From Silene conica (taxonomy: Eukaryota; Streptophyta; Magnoliopsida; Caryophyllales; Caryophyllaceae), in the NCBI GenBank assembly GCA_029255685.2, contig CM055320.2, forward strand, positions 13,192,614 to 13,256,613: 64,000 nucleotides of DNA. Direction: 5' to 3'. Positions within the stretch are counted from its first letter, which is position 1, and every line of letters starts with the position of its first letter. The notes beneath the pieces are model-generated. The model worked only from the letters and a program-made list of their open reading frames with translations, was not told where the DNA came from and did no database searches. Shown in pieces: positions 47,727 to 60,409 of this stretch. Position numbers and translations under genes: made by a program.

Positions 47727-48717
47727 TGTGGGAAAATATCTGTATATATTCTCAATTCTTTATATGCAGGATTATAACAAATTTATAATGTACGATTTAT
47801 AGTCATAAACGAAGAACAAGATACAAAGATTGTGATTAAGAAATAACCTTCTGTTCTTGCAAAGGCCTAAGATTAGATATCAAAACAGATATCCTCCTAA
47901 TCGTTGCACCCAAGATGTCCTGAGAAATAGTCTTTCTAGAGCTAGAAATTGCAAAATTACCCTTAATTTGTGTAAGATGAAAGCTAGAGAGAGAGAGAGA
48001 GGAGGGAAGTAGCGTGGGAACTCGTGCAACTAAAGGTACCGAGTTGGTCTTATTTATAGGTGAGTGTATCAATTAGTTTAGTCAGAATACAACTCTTCTG
48101 TTTAAACTATTAACAACTTCTCCTAATAACCATAAGATAGAATTCCGCTCCCATCATAAAAGATCCACACACCACAACTGTAGTCGTGTGACCTACTGTA
48201 GCAACCAAATTTTTATCTGTAAAATCGGTTATTACACTCTCTTAGTGTAATGTTTATCTTTTATAAATATCGTATATTTATATTTTAACAATTAAATATA
48301 ACCGTTTATATTTAACTGAATTATTTAATCTTTATTAAATAATTTCATTACACACTAATTAAATATAACATTTTACATTTAATTAAGAATTAACATTTTA
48401 ATTCGTCTTAGCTAATATTATTTAATCAGTATTAAGTAATAACATCATCATTACATTGACTAACCGTTTAGTCGTATAGGGTATCAATATGATTACATTT
48501 TCCTATAATCATATCTCTCAGATTCCATCCTTTAGGTGTGACTCTTAGGGACCAGTTGTTTACCGTCATCTGTATGACAATAACGTCAAACTTTCTAGCA
48601 AGCCAACCATTATTGATAAACGTGAATCAACTGGCTAAAATAAAAAGTATACCCTTTGTTCCTTTAAGAGATTTATACGTGTTGTCGCACTAACTGTTGA
48701 GAACACTAGCTCCAACA
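47727..48717 (-). repeat. 3' LTR of the split copia element
   Basis: In plus orientation TGTGGGAAAATATCTG ... AGCTCCAACA, followed by ATCTCCCACTTGTCC (polypurine tract on the minus strand). It is 991 bp and closely related to 22997-24016. Confidence 0.85.
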
Positions 48718-51354
48718 ATCTCCCACTTGTCCGTACAAGTGTATGTGCGATAACCGATTCTCATATCCAATTAAATTTCTCCCACTCAATGTAAAACAAT
48801 TTGCAAATCTTTATTCACAAAGGTCGTATTTTACAAACGATCTGTATCAAGAGTGGTTTCCCCGACTAGAGAGTAACTCAACTTATAACGAATCATTATT
48901 CGAGCTTTGCCAAGCATTTCAGTTACTACTCCTCGAGTGGCCCTGAGAAATATTAAAACCCGATAAGGGGTGGATATTTCCTACAACTCAAATCTTGCAG
49001 ATGTAAGCACAGTATGAAATGACCCAAAAAAAAATCTGCTTAGCCCCAGTTACGGTTAGCTAGTGGGAAAGAAATCAAAGTCACCCAAAACTGCCCTTTA
49101 TCTCAAGAAACAGTCGACAGTCAAAAGAATCGACTCAAGGAACACGATGGACGTCCTATCCACGACCCGACGCCGAATGTTGAGTAACATTTAGGACTCC
49201 ATTGCGTCGTCACCAAAATTTCCTACGACTTATCGTTATAATCTCGTATATGTGATCAGTCAACGGTTTGACTTATGGTTTATTGAACCCACCATCAATC
49301 GACGTCACAAAATAATTGCTAGAGTTATCAGCTCGTGTAGGTGATTACAGACAAAACAAATCTAATGTAATTCAGTTCACTTTGTGGTATTCAATGTTGT
49401 TAGTACAATCCACATGAAAAACAATAAATAAAACAAAATTGATGGTGTTATAAATAATATATTAAATAGATACAATATTCAATTCACAAAAGTACTAATA
49501 CAACTGAGGAACACATTTAATTCCCATTGAAATAACGTGTCCTTCATGTTTATCATGTCTTAATGGTTTAGTGAGAGGATCTGCAATGTTGTCATCTGTC
49601 GCAATCTTGTCTATCACTATCTCCTTTTACTCAGTAGTAGAATATGCAATAACACTCTGCTTGGAGCTTTTCCAACTGACAGCAGCGCCATTAAGAGTAA
49701 AACGAATCCAGACTGAGATTTCGAGTCACCGCAATCCGTTTGGAAGCTAGCATCTGCGTAACCGTTTGCGCAAAGCTCAGTGCCTCCACCATAAGTTAAT
49801 ACCCAATCTTTAGTCCTCCGTAGGTACTTAAGAATGTTTTTAATAGCCATCCAGTGTGGTTCACCTGGATTGCATTGGTACCGACTCGTCATACTCAAAG
49901 CATATGCCACGTCTGGACGTGTGCATATCATGGTATACATGATCGATCCTATAGCTGACGCATAAGGAATGCGACTCATGCGCTCGACCTTTTCCGATGT
50001 CTTAGGTGCCTGAGTCTTACTCAAATGCACCCTCGATATCATCAGAAGTAACCCCTTTTTGGAATTGGTCATGCTGAATCTGTCAAGAATCTTATCTATA
50101 TAAGACTCCTGACTCAGTGATAACATCCGTCGTGATCTATCTCTGTAGATACGGATCCCCAACATACATTGTGCCTCACCCAGATCTTTCATCTGGAATT
50201 GGTTCTTTAACCATACTTTAACCGAAGATAAGAGAGGGATGTCATTTTCGATCAAGAGTATGTCGTCGACATACAACACCAGAAAGACGATCTTGCTTCC
50301 ACTCGACTTGATATATAAGCATGGTTCTTCGACCGATCGAATAAAACCATTCTTTTTTATCACTTGGTCGAAACGATGATTCCAACTCCTAGATGCTTGC
50401 TTAAGTCCATAAATGGAACGCTTAAGCTTGCACACTTTCTTAGGATTTCTAGGATCTGTGAAACCTTCGGGTTGTACCATGTACAAGTCCTCCTCCAAAT
50501 AACCGTTTAAGATGGCGATTTTCACATCCATTTGCCATATTTCATAGTCATGAAATGCAGCAATCGCTAAGATAATCAAAATGGAACGCGGCATGACTAC
50601 GGGTGCAAAAATCTCATCATAGTGCAACCCTTACATTTGAGTGAAACCTTTTGCCACTAGTCGCACCTTGTAGGTGTCTGGTTGTCCCTCGATGGAATGC
50701 TTTATCTTATAAAGCCATTTGCACTGAAGAGGTCGTACCTTATAATGCAAATCAACCAACACCTATACGTTATTCTCGTACATGGAGTCCATTTCGGATT
50801 GCATGGCATTCAGCCATAGCTTTGAGTCGGAACAGGTCATAGCACCTTTATAGGTTACGGGTTCGTTACTCTCTAAGAGAAAAACATCAACTCCGTCAAG
50901 TTCCTCGATCATACCGATGTATCTATCTGGAGGAATGAAGTGTCTACCCAACCTTCTGGGTTCCTCGGGAATACTGACTGCAACAGAAGATGAAGGAACG
51001 ATTTCCTCCGTTGGTTCCTCAGTAGTTGGTTCTTGAACCTCCGCCAAATCGAAGGTTCTATTACTTGTCTTATTCTGGAGAAACTCTTTCTCTAAGAACT
51101 TCGCACTAGCCGCAACAAAAACGCGGAGTTCGGTAGGCGAATAGAAGTAATGACCAAACATTCCTTTTGAATAACCAATAAAGTCTGTCTTGACCGATCG
51201 CGGGGCGAGTTTATCCTCGTGTCTCCAGTTGACATAAGTCTCGCAGCCCCAAACCCGAATAAAGGACAAGTTAGGGACCGTTCCCTTCCATATCTCATAT
51301 GGAGTCTTGTCAGCAGCTTTAGATGAACTTCGGTTAAGTATAAGAGCAACTGAC

Positions 51355-52700
51355 TGTAACACCCCCATTTATTTAAGAGCCTTTAGCAAGACATTCTCAA
51401 ATAAATAGGACTGTTACCATCCCGGAATATCCGAGGTAGTGAATAACAAGGTAAACAAACCAAAGGTAATTTATATAAATACTGATTAAATTTGAACTTG
51501 GTATTACAACAGTTATGAGTTCCAAACTTGATAAAATGAAAGTACAACTAACGATATCTAAATGTGATCTAACTTTAAGTAGGTCCATGCCATGTCTCTC
51601 TCCACGCCCAAGCTCCTAGTCCATCTGTCACTGACCTGTAAAATCTACTCCCCATTCCGGATCATCGTAGGTGTCACACGAATACACAGGGTCAACCGCG
51701 AGGTTGAGTAGAAAGATAATTAAGACAACAATATAATATACTCCGCACCGATCCAACGCCAAATAAACTCCGCACCGATCCAACACCAAATAAACTCCGC
51801 ACCGATCCAACACCAAATAAACTCCGCACCGATCCAACACCAAATAAACTCCGCACCGATCCAACACCAAATAAACTCCGCACCGATCACAAGACCCAAT
51901 ATACTCCACACCATATCACAGACCCTTTATCTCTGCACCAAACACAAACCCTTTATCTCCGCTCCAATCACAGACCCTTTATCTCCGCACCAATCACAAA
52001 CCCTTTATATTCACATTGTATTATAACACAGAATAATATAGATAACACTATATACGATCACATGGTATTATATCACAAACATGCTTAATAATAAATAAGA
52101 ACAGTTTACACATCGTCATATACCGGTAGTTTCCCTACCTCAATTTGTAGAAAGATAACCAACAGCTGCTAGCAATGTTCCACGCAGAAACCGTCACCTA
52201 ATAAATATTATTTAACAATTAATAAATCTCACTAGACCCCTATTTTATATAGTAACAACATACTAAATATAGTAATTCCCAAAAGTGGAAAGTTTCCTGT
52301 AATAGAAACTTTCCCGAAATAGAAACCTTGCCCAAAATGGCAGTACTACAATATTATTGATCATGTTCTCAATTATTAAACTTAACCACATATAAATAAT
52401 TATCACCATATAACATCACAAGTTGCTCATAAACAAATATTAGCTATCCATAAACATTATTAATAACTTACCCTACATTAACATTGTAAACGTATTAATC
52501 AAATGATAACAATAACATAAATACTACAAATAGTAATATTCATTATTTCGATAGATAAATTGTCGAACCATTATAAACTTATAACGATGAAAACAACACC
52601 ACTAACATTACAATATTTTTGTTAAACAATATTTACCACTAAATCAAATCATACTATTATCAAATCATTACCACAATAACTACAAGTATTAAAAAATAAA

Positions 52701-52742
<42 letters not shown>

Positions 52743-54030
52743 GTAGCAAAACAGGAACGACACAACGACCCCTTAACAACGTACACAAACAGCCCCTCCA
52801 AAACACCTTATACATACCCATGACCAGCCTACTTCATCGCGTCACCACCACCGACCAAGCCACCCACGACCAACACCAACGGTCCTAAACTAAACTACGC
52901 ACTTCCGACTACCACCTCCACACCCTGTATACCACCATGGGCCACCACAGCTACCACTACGACAACCCAAAACAGCCTGCACCCCCACAGCCTCTCTACT
53001 ATCAGCAACCACCTTCAACCCCCCTTCCTATCTCGCGCTCTCTCTCTCTCCACCGTGCCCAACCGCTCCACTGGCCACCACCGTGGTCACCACTGACCCA
53101 CGGTGGTCCCATAAGAGCCAAAGGTGAGCCCTCGATCCCCATAACCAACACGCTAACCAACGCCCATAACCAACACGCAGTCTTGAACCCCTGTACTCCC
53201 TGTTTCTGCTCTAGCCTTACCACGCCCTTACCCAGTCCGTCGACACAAAATTCTGACCAGCTCACACCACCCTGACACTACCCACATAACCTACCAACAT
53301 CTTACTATCATTGCCCAGAAATTCATGCTCAGAATTAAGCCTAACAACAACCAAAACAACATGAAACAGACACGCAGAACAGGAACAGAGTATAGCATCC
53401 GTGTTGATTGTTGACGTCTTTGCTTCCTTTTTATACGAGTTATGGTGATGGCATGGTGGTTTAAACACGAGAAACATGTTATACATACTGCAAATATCAC
53501 GTATAACCACAGAGTATAGATTCGAGACATGAAAGGGCATGATAAAAAAAACTTACAAAACGCGGCTGTGCAAGGGTGGTAAACGATGACTATGGTGTTC
53601 TAATTCATTCCTGATCTTCTTCTTCTCAATCTCGATAGGTTTCTTGGTTGTATGGAGCAAGGAGGCAGAATGGTGGCTAGGGTTCTAGGGTTGTACGATG
53701 TAAGGAGGCACAAGAGAGAATAGGGTTTTAAGTTTTGTGTGAGGATAGTTTGTCGATGAGTGAAACGATAGAGTAGAATGTGTCGGTATCTAGCATTAGG
53801 GTTTTGTGTTTGTTTTTGTTTTACATCCCTATCATCACCATCACCCATTAAATGTAAGCCCAAGCCCATCAAGCAACCCGACCAAATAAGATACCAACTC
53901 CCGTTCATACATCGAAACTTAAAATATAACTAATACGATAAAGTATAAATAAAACCTTATTCGATAAATTAATTATCGAATACACGTCAATATAAATAAT
54001 AAACCATGTAATAAAATACGGAGTATTACA
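51355..54030 (-). repeat. 3' LTR of the LARD
   Basis: About 2.68 kb. It holds a six-copy 27-bp tandem repeat, an (AAT)n microsatellite near 52700, and a pyrimidine-rich, proline-codon-rich tract near 52940-53270. Identical in layout to 57749-60409. Confidence 0.93.
51736..51895. repeat. 27-bp tandem repeat, six copies (3' LTR)
   Basis: Unit CTCCGCACCGATCCAACACC plus AAATAAA. The unit is a multiple of three, so it makes repeat peptides (DRCGVYLVL) in three minus frames. The other LTR has five copies (58133-58255). A related 26-bp unit (CCCTTTATCTCCGCACCAAT) follows three to four times to about 52005. Confidence 0.95.
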
Positions 54031-57000
54031 GTCTTCCCTCCTTAAAATGAACTTCGTCCCGAAGTTCACCATCCCATAACAGTGACAAAACCCCTAACAA
54101 GCTTAAGCATGAAACCATCATCGATAGCACTTATATAAAGTTCAAAACGCGAACTGTTACATTCTATCCTCGTTAAGAAAACTTTGTCCCCAAAGTTTAA
54201 CGTATAACGAAGTTAGAGGGATACCTCACAAAACACAAAATATGCATAACAGAAGTAATCAGGATTACGTCCTATTCATTCAAACAATCACCCCATACCG
54301 AAAGCCATGTCATAGAACATTAAGATTTTACAATCTTATCCTCCTTAAAAACATGGTTACGTCCCCGTAACCCATTAGAAGAATTCCAGCCCATTACTCC
54401 GTCTTACCCGATAACCTATCTCATAAAAACTTACTCTAAGTAACCAAGTATTGCATTAACACCGTCGACCTAAGACCAAAGACAAGGGTGGGTGAACTGA
54501 CGGAATAAAACTGCGTATCAATACTTCATCTCAATATCGATTTCAAACTCATAACTCAATACCAATGACCAATTCTCATCTCGATTTCAATATCGATATT
54601 ATCAAATATTCCACAAGAATGCGACAACTTGATGAAACACTGTACTGCAATCTCAAACTCAAAACAAAACCAACCATGGCCTTTGTTCGAAACCCGCGAG
54701 TAACTCAATCTCCTCAGTACTTACCTCCCAAGTTCGTTGACATACTTGTATATATACTTATCACTCCACTATTCATAAAACAAGGACGTGTACGTCATAA
54801 AACAAGAACTTGTACATAACTCAGGCTAACCAATTACTAAAAGTCTTCCCGTCTCACAAACAAAAGAATTATCACATCAATAGAAAGTTTTAACTATCAA
54901 AATAAAAGGACAACTACAAATTTCAACTCAAATCAGTACTCAAAAGAGACTCATACCAATTATCATGTAACATATAACCTCGAACAATAATAAAGTATTA
55001 GGACCGGTAGAATCGTGTTACGCAGTAAAACAGAATCATAATAGGTAACACTTGCATACCCCTGAAATTTTATCACAATTTAAATATATTAACAACAATG
55101 TAGACAATCAAGAAGCTCATCGTTCATACTTGACAATTTAAAATGTCTCATGCTCATAATCATATTATAGCAGCAAATCATATTTAGGAGAAGGCATAGC
55201 GCAAAATTAATTAACATAATTAATCATGGAACATTGACATATTTCACAGGACACTCATAATTCATAGACTCACAAGGTCATTTAACATCCCCAGATATCA
55301 ACTAGTTAACAAAATCACTTAGGTACATTTCCCGTCCACTCACATTACATCATTCATCATATATGACTTGCACAATAAGGATTATACAATGAGCAGCAAT
55401 TAGGCATTCAAGCAGGATTTCATCTACACATAGCTACATGATTGTCATTTTGCAAACAAACACCATATTTATCAAACATCAAGCTTAATCCTGAATAATC
55501 ATCACTTGGAAAACATTTTGAACATTGGAAACTTCGAAGTGGAAATTTATAAGCATGAATTGAAAGAAAAATTTTACAAGTTATAGATCGAAACAAGACT
55601 ATACGGAGACATTCTGACCCTCATTTACTAAAACATTGTTCTGGTATATTGTAACCCATGAATTATGCAAATTTAACGATAACGTAAACGACTTCGCAAG
55701 ATTAGTACTTCTATAAATCACATGTCGACCAGTTAATAACTCAATATATTATGATAAGATTTTAAACATAGTAGATGCAATACAGTTTGTGACATAACAA
55801 GATACATGAAGGTGTTATAAAGATTATTAGCTCAGTGAACTAGACAACGATATACCCTAAATATGTGAAAGAACATCAACACGTTTCACATCGTTCAAAA
55901 TAATCACCATTACTTATAACAATTAGATTGCTATATCATGTTAACAAGTTTACCAGTTAAATTTCATTCTGCTACTTGGCAAGACTCCTCTCAGTTAAAC
56001 ATGCTTTTGACATCACATAAGAGTAGCACATAGTTATTTGAGGTCGTACAATTGGACATATAATTGAAACAATTATATATTAAACTTGACGAAATAAATA
56101 AGGTTACCAATCATATAGTGAGGGTTCATACGCATACCATACACCTATTATTCATGTTACTAATGCCATATCAGGATATCATGTGGTCACATCACATAAA
56201 TCACATTTGGTTGAACTTTTATATGAAACTTTTATATCTCACGATTTCAACAATTAAACATTACGCAGCAACTTACCAAATCATAATTAAATAACAGCTT
56301 AGCTCACGTGCGGGCGATCATAGCTTTTAGAAATATAAAGGACTAACTAATCATAGGAAAGGAATCGAATGCATATCTCAAGGAAATTATTTAATACCAT
56401 TTCCATAACTCAATCGGTCTGGATAAGAACTTTACAGCAATTCAACATAAAATTCGGCAACTTGCAAAAATCACAATTAAATAACGACTCATTAACATTT
56501 TACATGGCCTATCATCTTGAAAACGTAAACGCATATTCTGAACAGTAAAGGTGGAATTATGCACAAACAATAACCAAGTTTTAAATGATTTCTTTTACAC
56601 AAAGATGGGTCAAAACGGAACTGTGCAGCAACAATCCAACCACGGTCAACTAGAAGATTTATTTCACTCAGAAAATAACTCATATTAATATGAAACCAAA
56701 ACATTGAAAAATCAACTTAGAAGATGATCATACATAAAATTGTCATAATCATATTTGGAACATATGTAAAATGACATCCTACACAAAACAGATAACATTC
56801 TGAAAATTGATTAAAACTTTGGGTTCCTTTGCAAATAAACACTACTACATCCAAACCCAACCTTTCTTATTCCAAAACACGTTGACAATCATTTGAAGCA
56901 TAGACACCACTCTGTACCATATTAACATTCACTCCTCATTTCAATTGTAGTTGTCATTGAAAACGCAGTAAAGGTTTCGAAACTGGAAATAGGGTCAACT

Positions 57001-57748
57001 AAATAGCTTGATAGTTATACACGTGTATCAGAAAAAATTAATTTCTCCCATTGCATCATCACAACTTATCTAAGTACGGAGACTTAACTAGAGACTACTA
57101 TGTATCCCTTATTGATTACGAACTTCATAACAACTTTAAATGCATATACTAAGCATAAAATCTTAAGTACGGTATGTGCAACACATAACTATATACGTTC
57201 ATGGCTTAGGAAACACATTCCGCATATCACTAGACATGGATTACTAATTTATATAAGTCTGATCATTCATGTTCAAATACCAACAATATATAACATAGAT
57301 ACGATAGTCATTCAATTCCAGCTAATCGTATGAACACTTCAACTATCAAAATCATATGATCACATCGCTCTAGCCATGGCTCAACAAATACAACACTCAA
57401 ACTCCGATAATTTCATTTCAATCATCCCTATCAACCCACAGTTCATATTGCACATATCCTTAATCAGGACTCACATATGACTTACCTCGTTCTTCTCCTG
57501 CAAGAACGTTAGCATAATATAACCAGGTCACTATATAGTCTACCCCACTCTTCAATTACTCTCTTTGGGTTCCCGAGACAGAACAAAAAGGGCCCAGGAC
57601 TGGTGTGAGGGGGCCCCTAACTCATCCCGTTCCTTTCTGGGGCTCCTATCAGTTTCATCTCGGGGTTCATTTTATTAGACTCTTCCTACGTTCATTATTA
57701 TTATTCATTTGGTTTAGGCCTGAGGATTGTTTGCTCTGATACCACTTT
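54031..57748 (-). other. Interior of the LARD, noncoding
   Basis: About 3.7 kb of AT-rich DNA with no long open frames. The end nearest the primer site (57560-57748) has GTTCATTTTATTAGACTC and a GGGGGCCC-type block; the first is shared with 29690-29715. Conserved noncoding length is normal for LARDs, which are thought to use proteins made by related complete elements. Confidence 0.85.
57735..57746 (-). promoter_or_regulatory. Primer-binding site of the LARD (tRNA-Met type)
   Basis: TGGTATCAGAGC on the minus strand, two to three bases from the 5' LTR end. It matches the 3' end of plant initiator tRNA-Met, the usual primer of plant LTR elements. Confidence 0.9.
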
Positions 57749-59065
57749 GTAACACCCCCATTTATTTAAGAGCCTTTAGCAAGACATTCTCAAATAAATA
57801 GGACTGTTACCATCCCGGAATATCCGAGGTAGTGAATAACAAGGTAAACAAACCAAAGGTAATTTATATAAATACTGATTAAATTTGAACTTGGTATTAC
57901 AACAGTTATGAGTTCCAAACTTGATAAAATGAAAGTACAACTAACGATATCTAAATGTGATCTAACTCTAAGTAGGTCCATGCCATGTCTCTCTCCACGC
58001 CCAAGCTCCTAGTCCATCTGTCACTGACCTGTAAAATCTACTCCCCATTCCGGATCATCGTAGGTGTCACACGAATACACAGGGTCAACCGCGAGGTTGA
58101 GTAGAAAGATAATTAAGACAACAATATAATATACTCCGCACCGATCCAACGCCAAATAAACTCCGCACCGATCCAACACCAAATAAACTCCGCACCGATC
58201 CAACACCAAATAAACTCCGCACCGATCCAACACCAAATAAACTCCGCACCGATCACAAGACCCAATATACTCCACACCATATCACAGACCCTTTATCTCT
58301 GCACCAAACACAAACCCTTTATCTCCGCTCCAATCACAGACCCTTTATCTCCGCACCAATCACAGACCCTTTATATTCACATTGTATTATAACACAGAAT
58401 AATATAGATAACACTATATACGATCACATGGTATTATATCACAAACATGCTTAATAATAAATAAGAACAGTTTACACATCGTCATATACCGGTAGTTTCC
58501 CTACCTCAATTTGTAGAAAGATAACCAACAACTGCTAGCAATGTTCCACGCAGAAACCGTCACCTAATAAATATTATTTAACAATTAATAAATCTCCACT
58601 AAACCCCTATTTTATATAGTAACAACATACTAAATATAGTAATTCCCAAAAGTGGAAAGTTTCCTGTAATAGAAACTTTCCCGAAATAGAAACCTTGCCC
58701 AAAATGGCAGTACTACAAAATTATTGATCATGTTCTCAATTATTAAACTTAACCACATATAAATAATTATCACCATATAACATCACAAGTTGCTCATAAA
58801 CAAATATTAGCTATCCATAAACATTATTAATAACTTACCCTATATTAACATTGTAAACGTATTAATCAAATGATAACAATAACATAAATACTACAAATAG
58901 TAATATTCATTATTTCGATAGATAAATTGTCGAACCATTATAAACTTATAACGATGAAAACAACACCACTAACATTACAATATTTTTGTTAAACAATATT
59001 TACCACTAAATCAAATCATACTATTATCAAATCATTACCACAATAACTACAAGTATTAAAAAATA

Positions 59066-59121
<56 letters not shown>

Positions 59122-60409
59122 GTAGCAAAACAGGAACGACACAACGACCCCTTAACAACGTACACAAACAGCCCCTCCAAAACACCTTATACATACCCAT
59201 GACCAGCCTACTTCACCGCGTCACCACCACCGACCAAGCCACCCACGACCAACACCAACGGTCCTAAACTAAACTACGCACTTCCGACTACCACCTCCAC
59301 ACCCTGTATACCACCATGGGCCACCACAGCTACCACTACGACAGCCCAAAACAGCCTGCACCCCCACAGCCTCTCTACTATCAGCAACCACCTTCAACCC
59401 CCCTTCCTATCTCGCGCTCTCTCTCTCTCCACCGTGCCCAACCGCTCCACTGGCCACCACCGTGGTCACCACTGACCCACGGTGGTCCCATAAGAGCCAA
59501 AGGTGAGCCCTCGATCCCCATAACCAACACGCTAACCAACGCCCATAACCAACACGCAGTCTTGAACCCCTGTACTCCCTGTTTCTGCCCTAGCCTTACC
59601 ACGCCCTTACCCAGTCCGTCGACACAAAATTCTGACCAGCTCACACCACCCTGACACTACCCACATAACCTAGCAACATCTTACTATCATTGCCCAGAAA
59701 TTCATGCTCAGAATTAAGCCTAACAACAGCCAAAACAACATGAAACAGACACGCAGAACAGGAACAGAGTATAGCATCCGTGTTGATTGTTGACGTCTTT
59801 GCTTCCTTTTTATACGAGTTATGGTGATGGCATGGTGGTTTAAACACGAGAAACATGTTATACATACTGCAAATATCACGTATAACCACAGAGTATAGAT
59901 TCGAGACATGAAAGGGCGTGATAAAAAAAACTTACAAAACGCGGCTGTGCAAGGGTGGTAAACGATGACTATGGTGTTCTAATTCGTTCCTGATCTTCTT
60001 CTTCTCAATCTCGATAGGTTTCTTGGTTGTATGGAGCAAGGAGGCAGAATGGTGGCTAGGGTTCTAGGGTTGTACGATGTAAGGAGGCACAAGAGAGAAT
60101 AGGGTTTTAAGTTTTGTGTGAGGATAGTTTGTCGATGAGTGAAACGATAGAGTAGAATGTGTCGGTACCTAGCATTAGGGTTTTGTGTTTGTTTTTGTTT
60201 TACATCCCTATCATCACCATCACCCATTAAATGTAAGCCCAAGCCCATCAAGCAACCCGACCAAATAAGATACCAACTCCCGTTCATACATCGAAACTTA
60301 AAATATAACTAATACGATAAAGTATAAATAAAACCTTATTCGATAAATTAATTATCGAATACACGTCAATATAAATAATAAACCATGTAATAAAATACGG
60401 AGTATTACA
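57749..60409 (-). repeat. 5' LTR of the LARD
   Basis: About 2.66 kb; same layout as 51355-54030, with five instead of six 27-bp units and a longer (AAT)n run near 59070-59120. By position it is the 5' LTR on the minus strand and would carry the element's promoter. Confidence 0.93.

Larger units (their letters stand above)
51355..60409 (-). mobile_element. Young LARD-type LTR element without recognisable protein genes
   Basis: The element is 9055 bp and has a perfect 5-bp duplication CTGAC at 51350-51354 and 60410-60414. The LTRs are 51355-54030 and 57749-60409, ends TGTAACACCC(CC) and inverted CGGAGTATTACA. On the minus strand the primer site TGGTATCAGAGC lies at 57735-57746 beside the 5' LTR, and AAGGAGGGAAGAC lies beside the 3' LTR. 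The 3.7-kb interior (54031-57748) has no gag, protease, reverse transcriptase or integrase; no run of residues there resembles any. By eye the LTRs differ at about 12-15 sites in 2.65 kb plus repeat-number changes, so the insertion is young (a few hundred thousand years at usual plant rates, inference). LTR starts like these are common in Tekay-type Ty3 elements. Confidence 0.93.

Noticed and set aside
51736-51895. Regular 27-bp repeats that could suggest a CRISPR-like array
   Set aside because: The units are directly tandem, with no unique spacers, lie inside an LTR and recur in the partner LTR.
52937-53275. Proline-rich open frame in the LARD LTR, repeated at 59316-59654
   Set aside because: It is a pyrimidine-rich low-complexity tract present in both LTRs; both strands are open by composition. 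No evidence of a protein.
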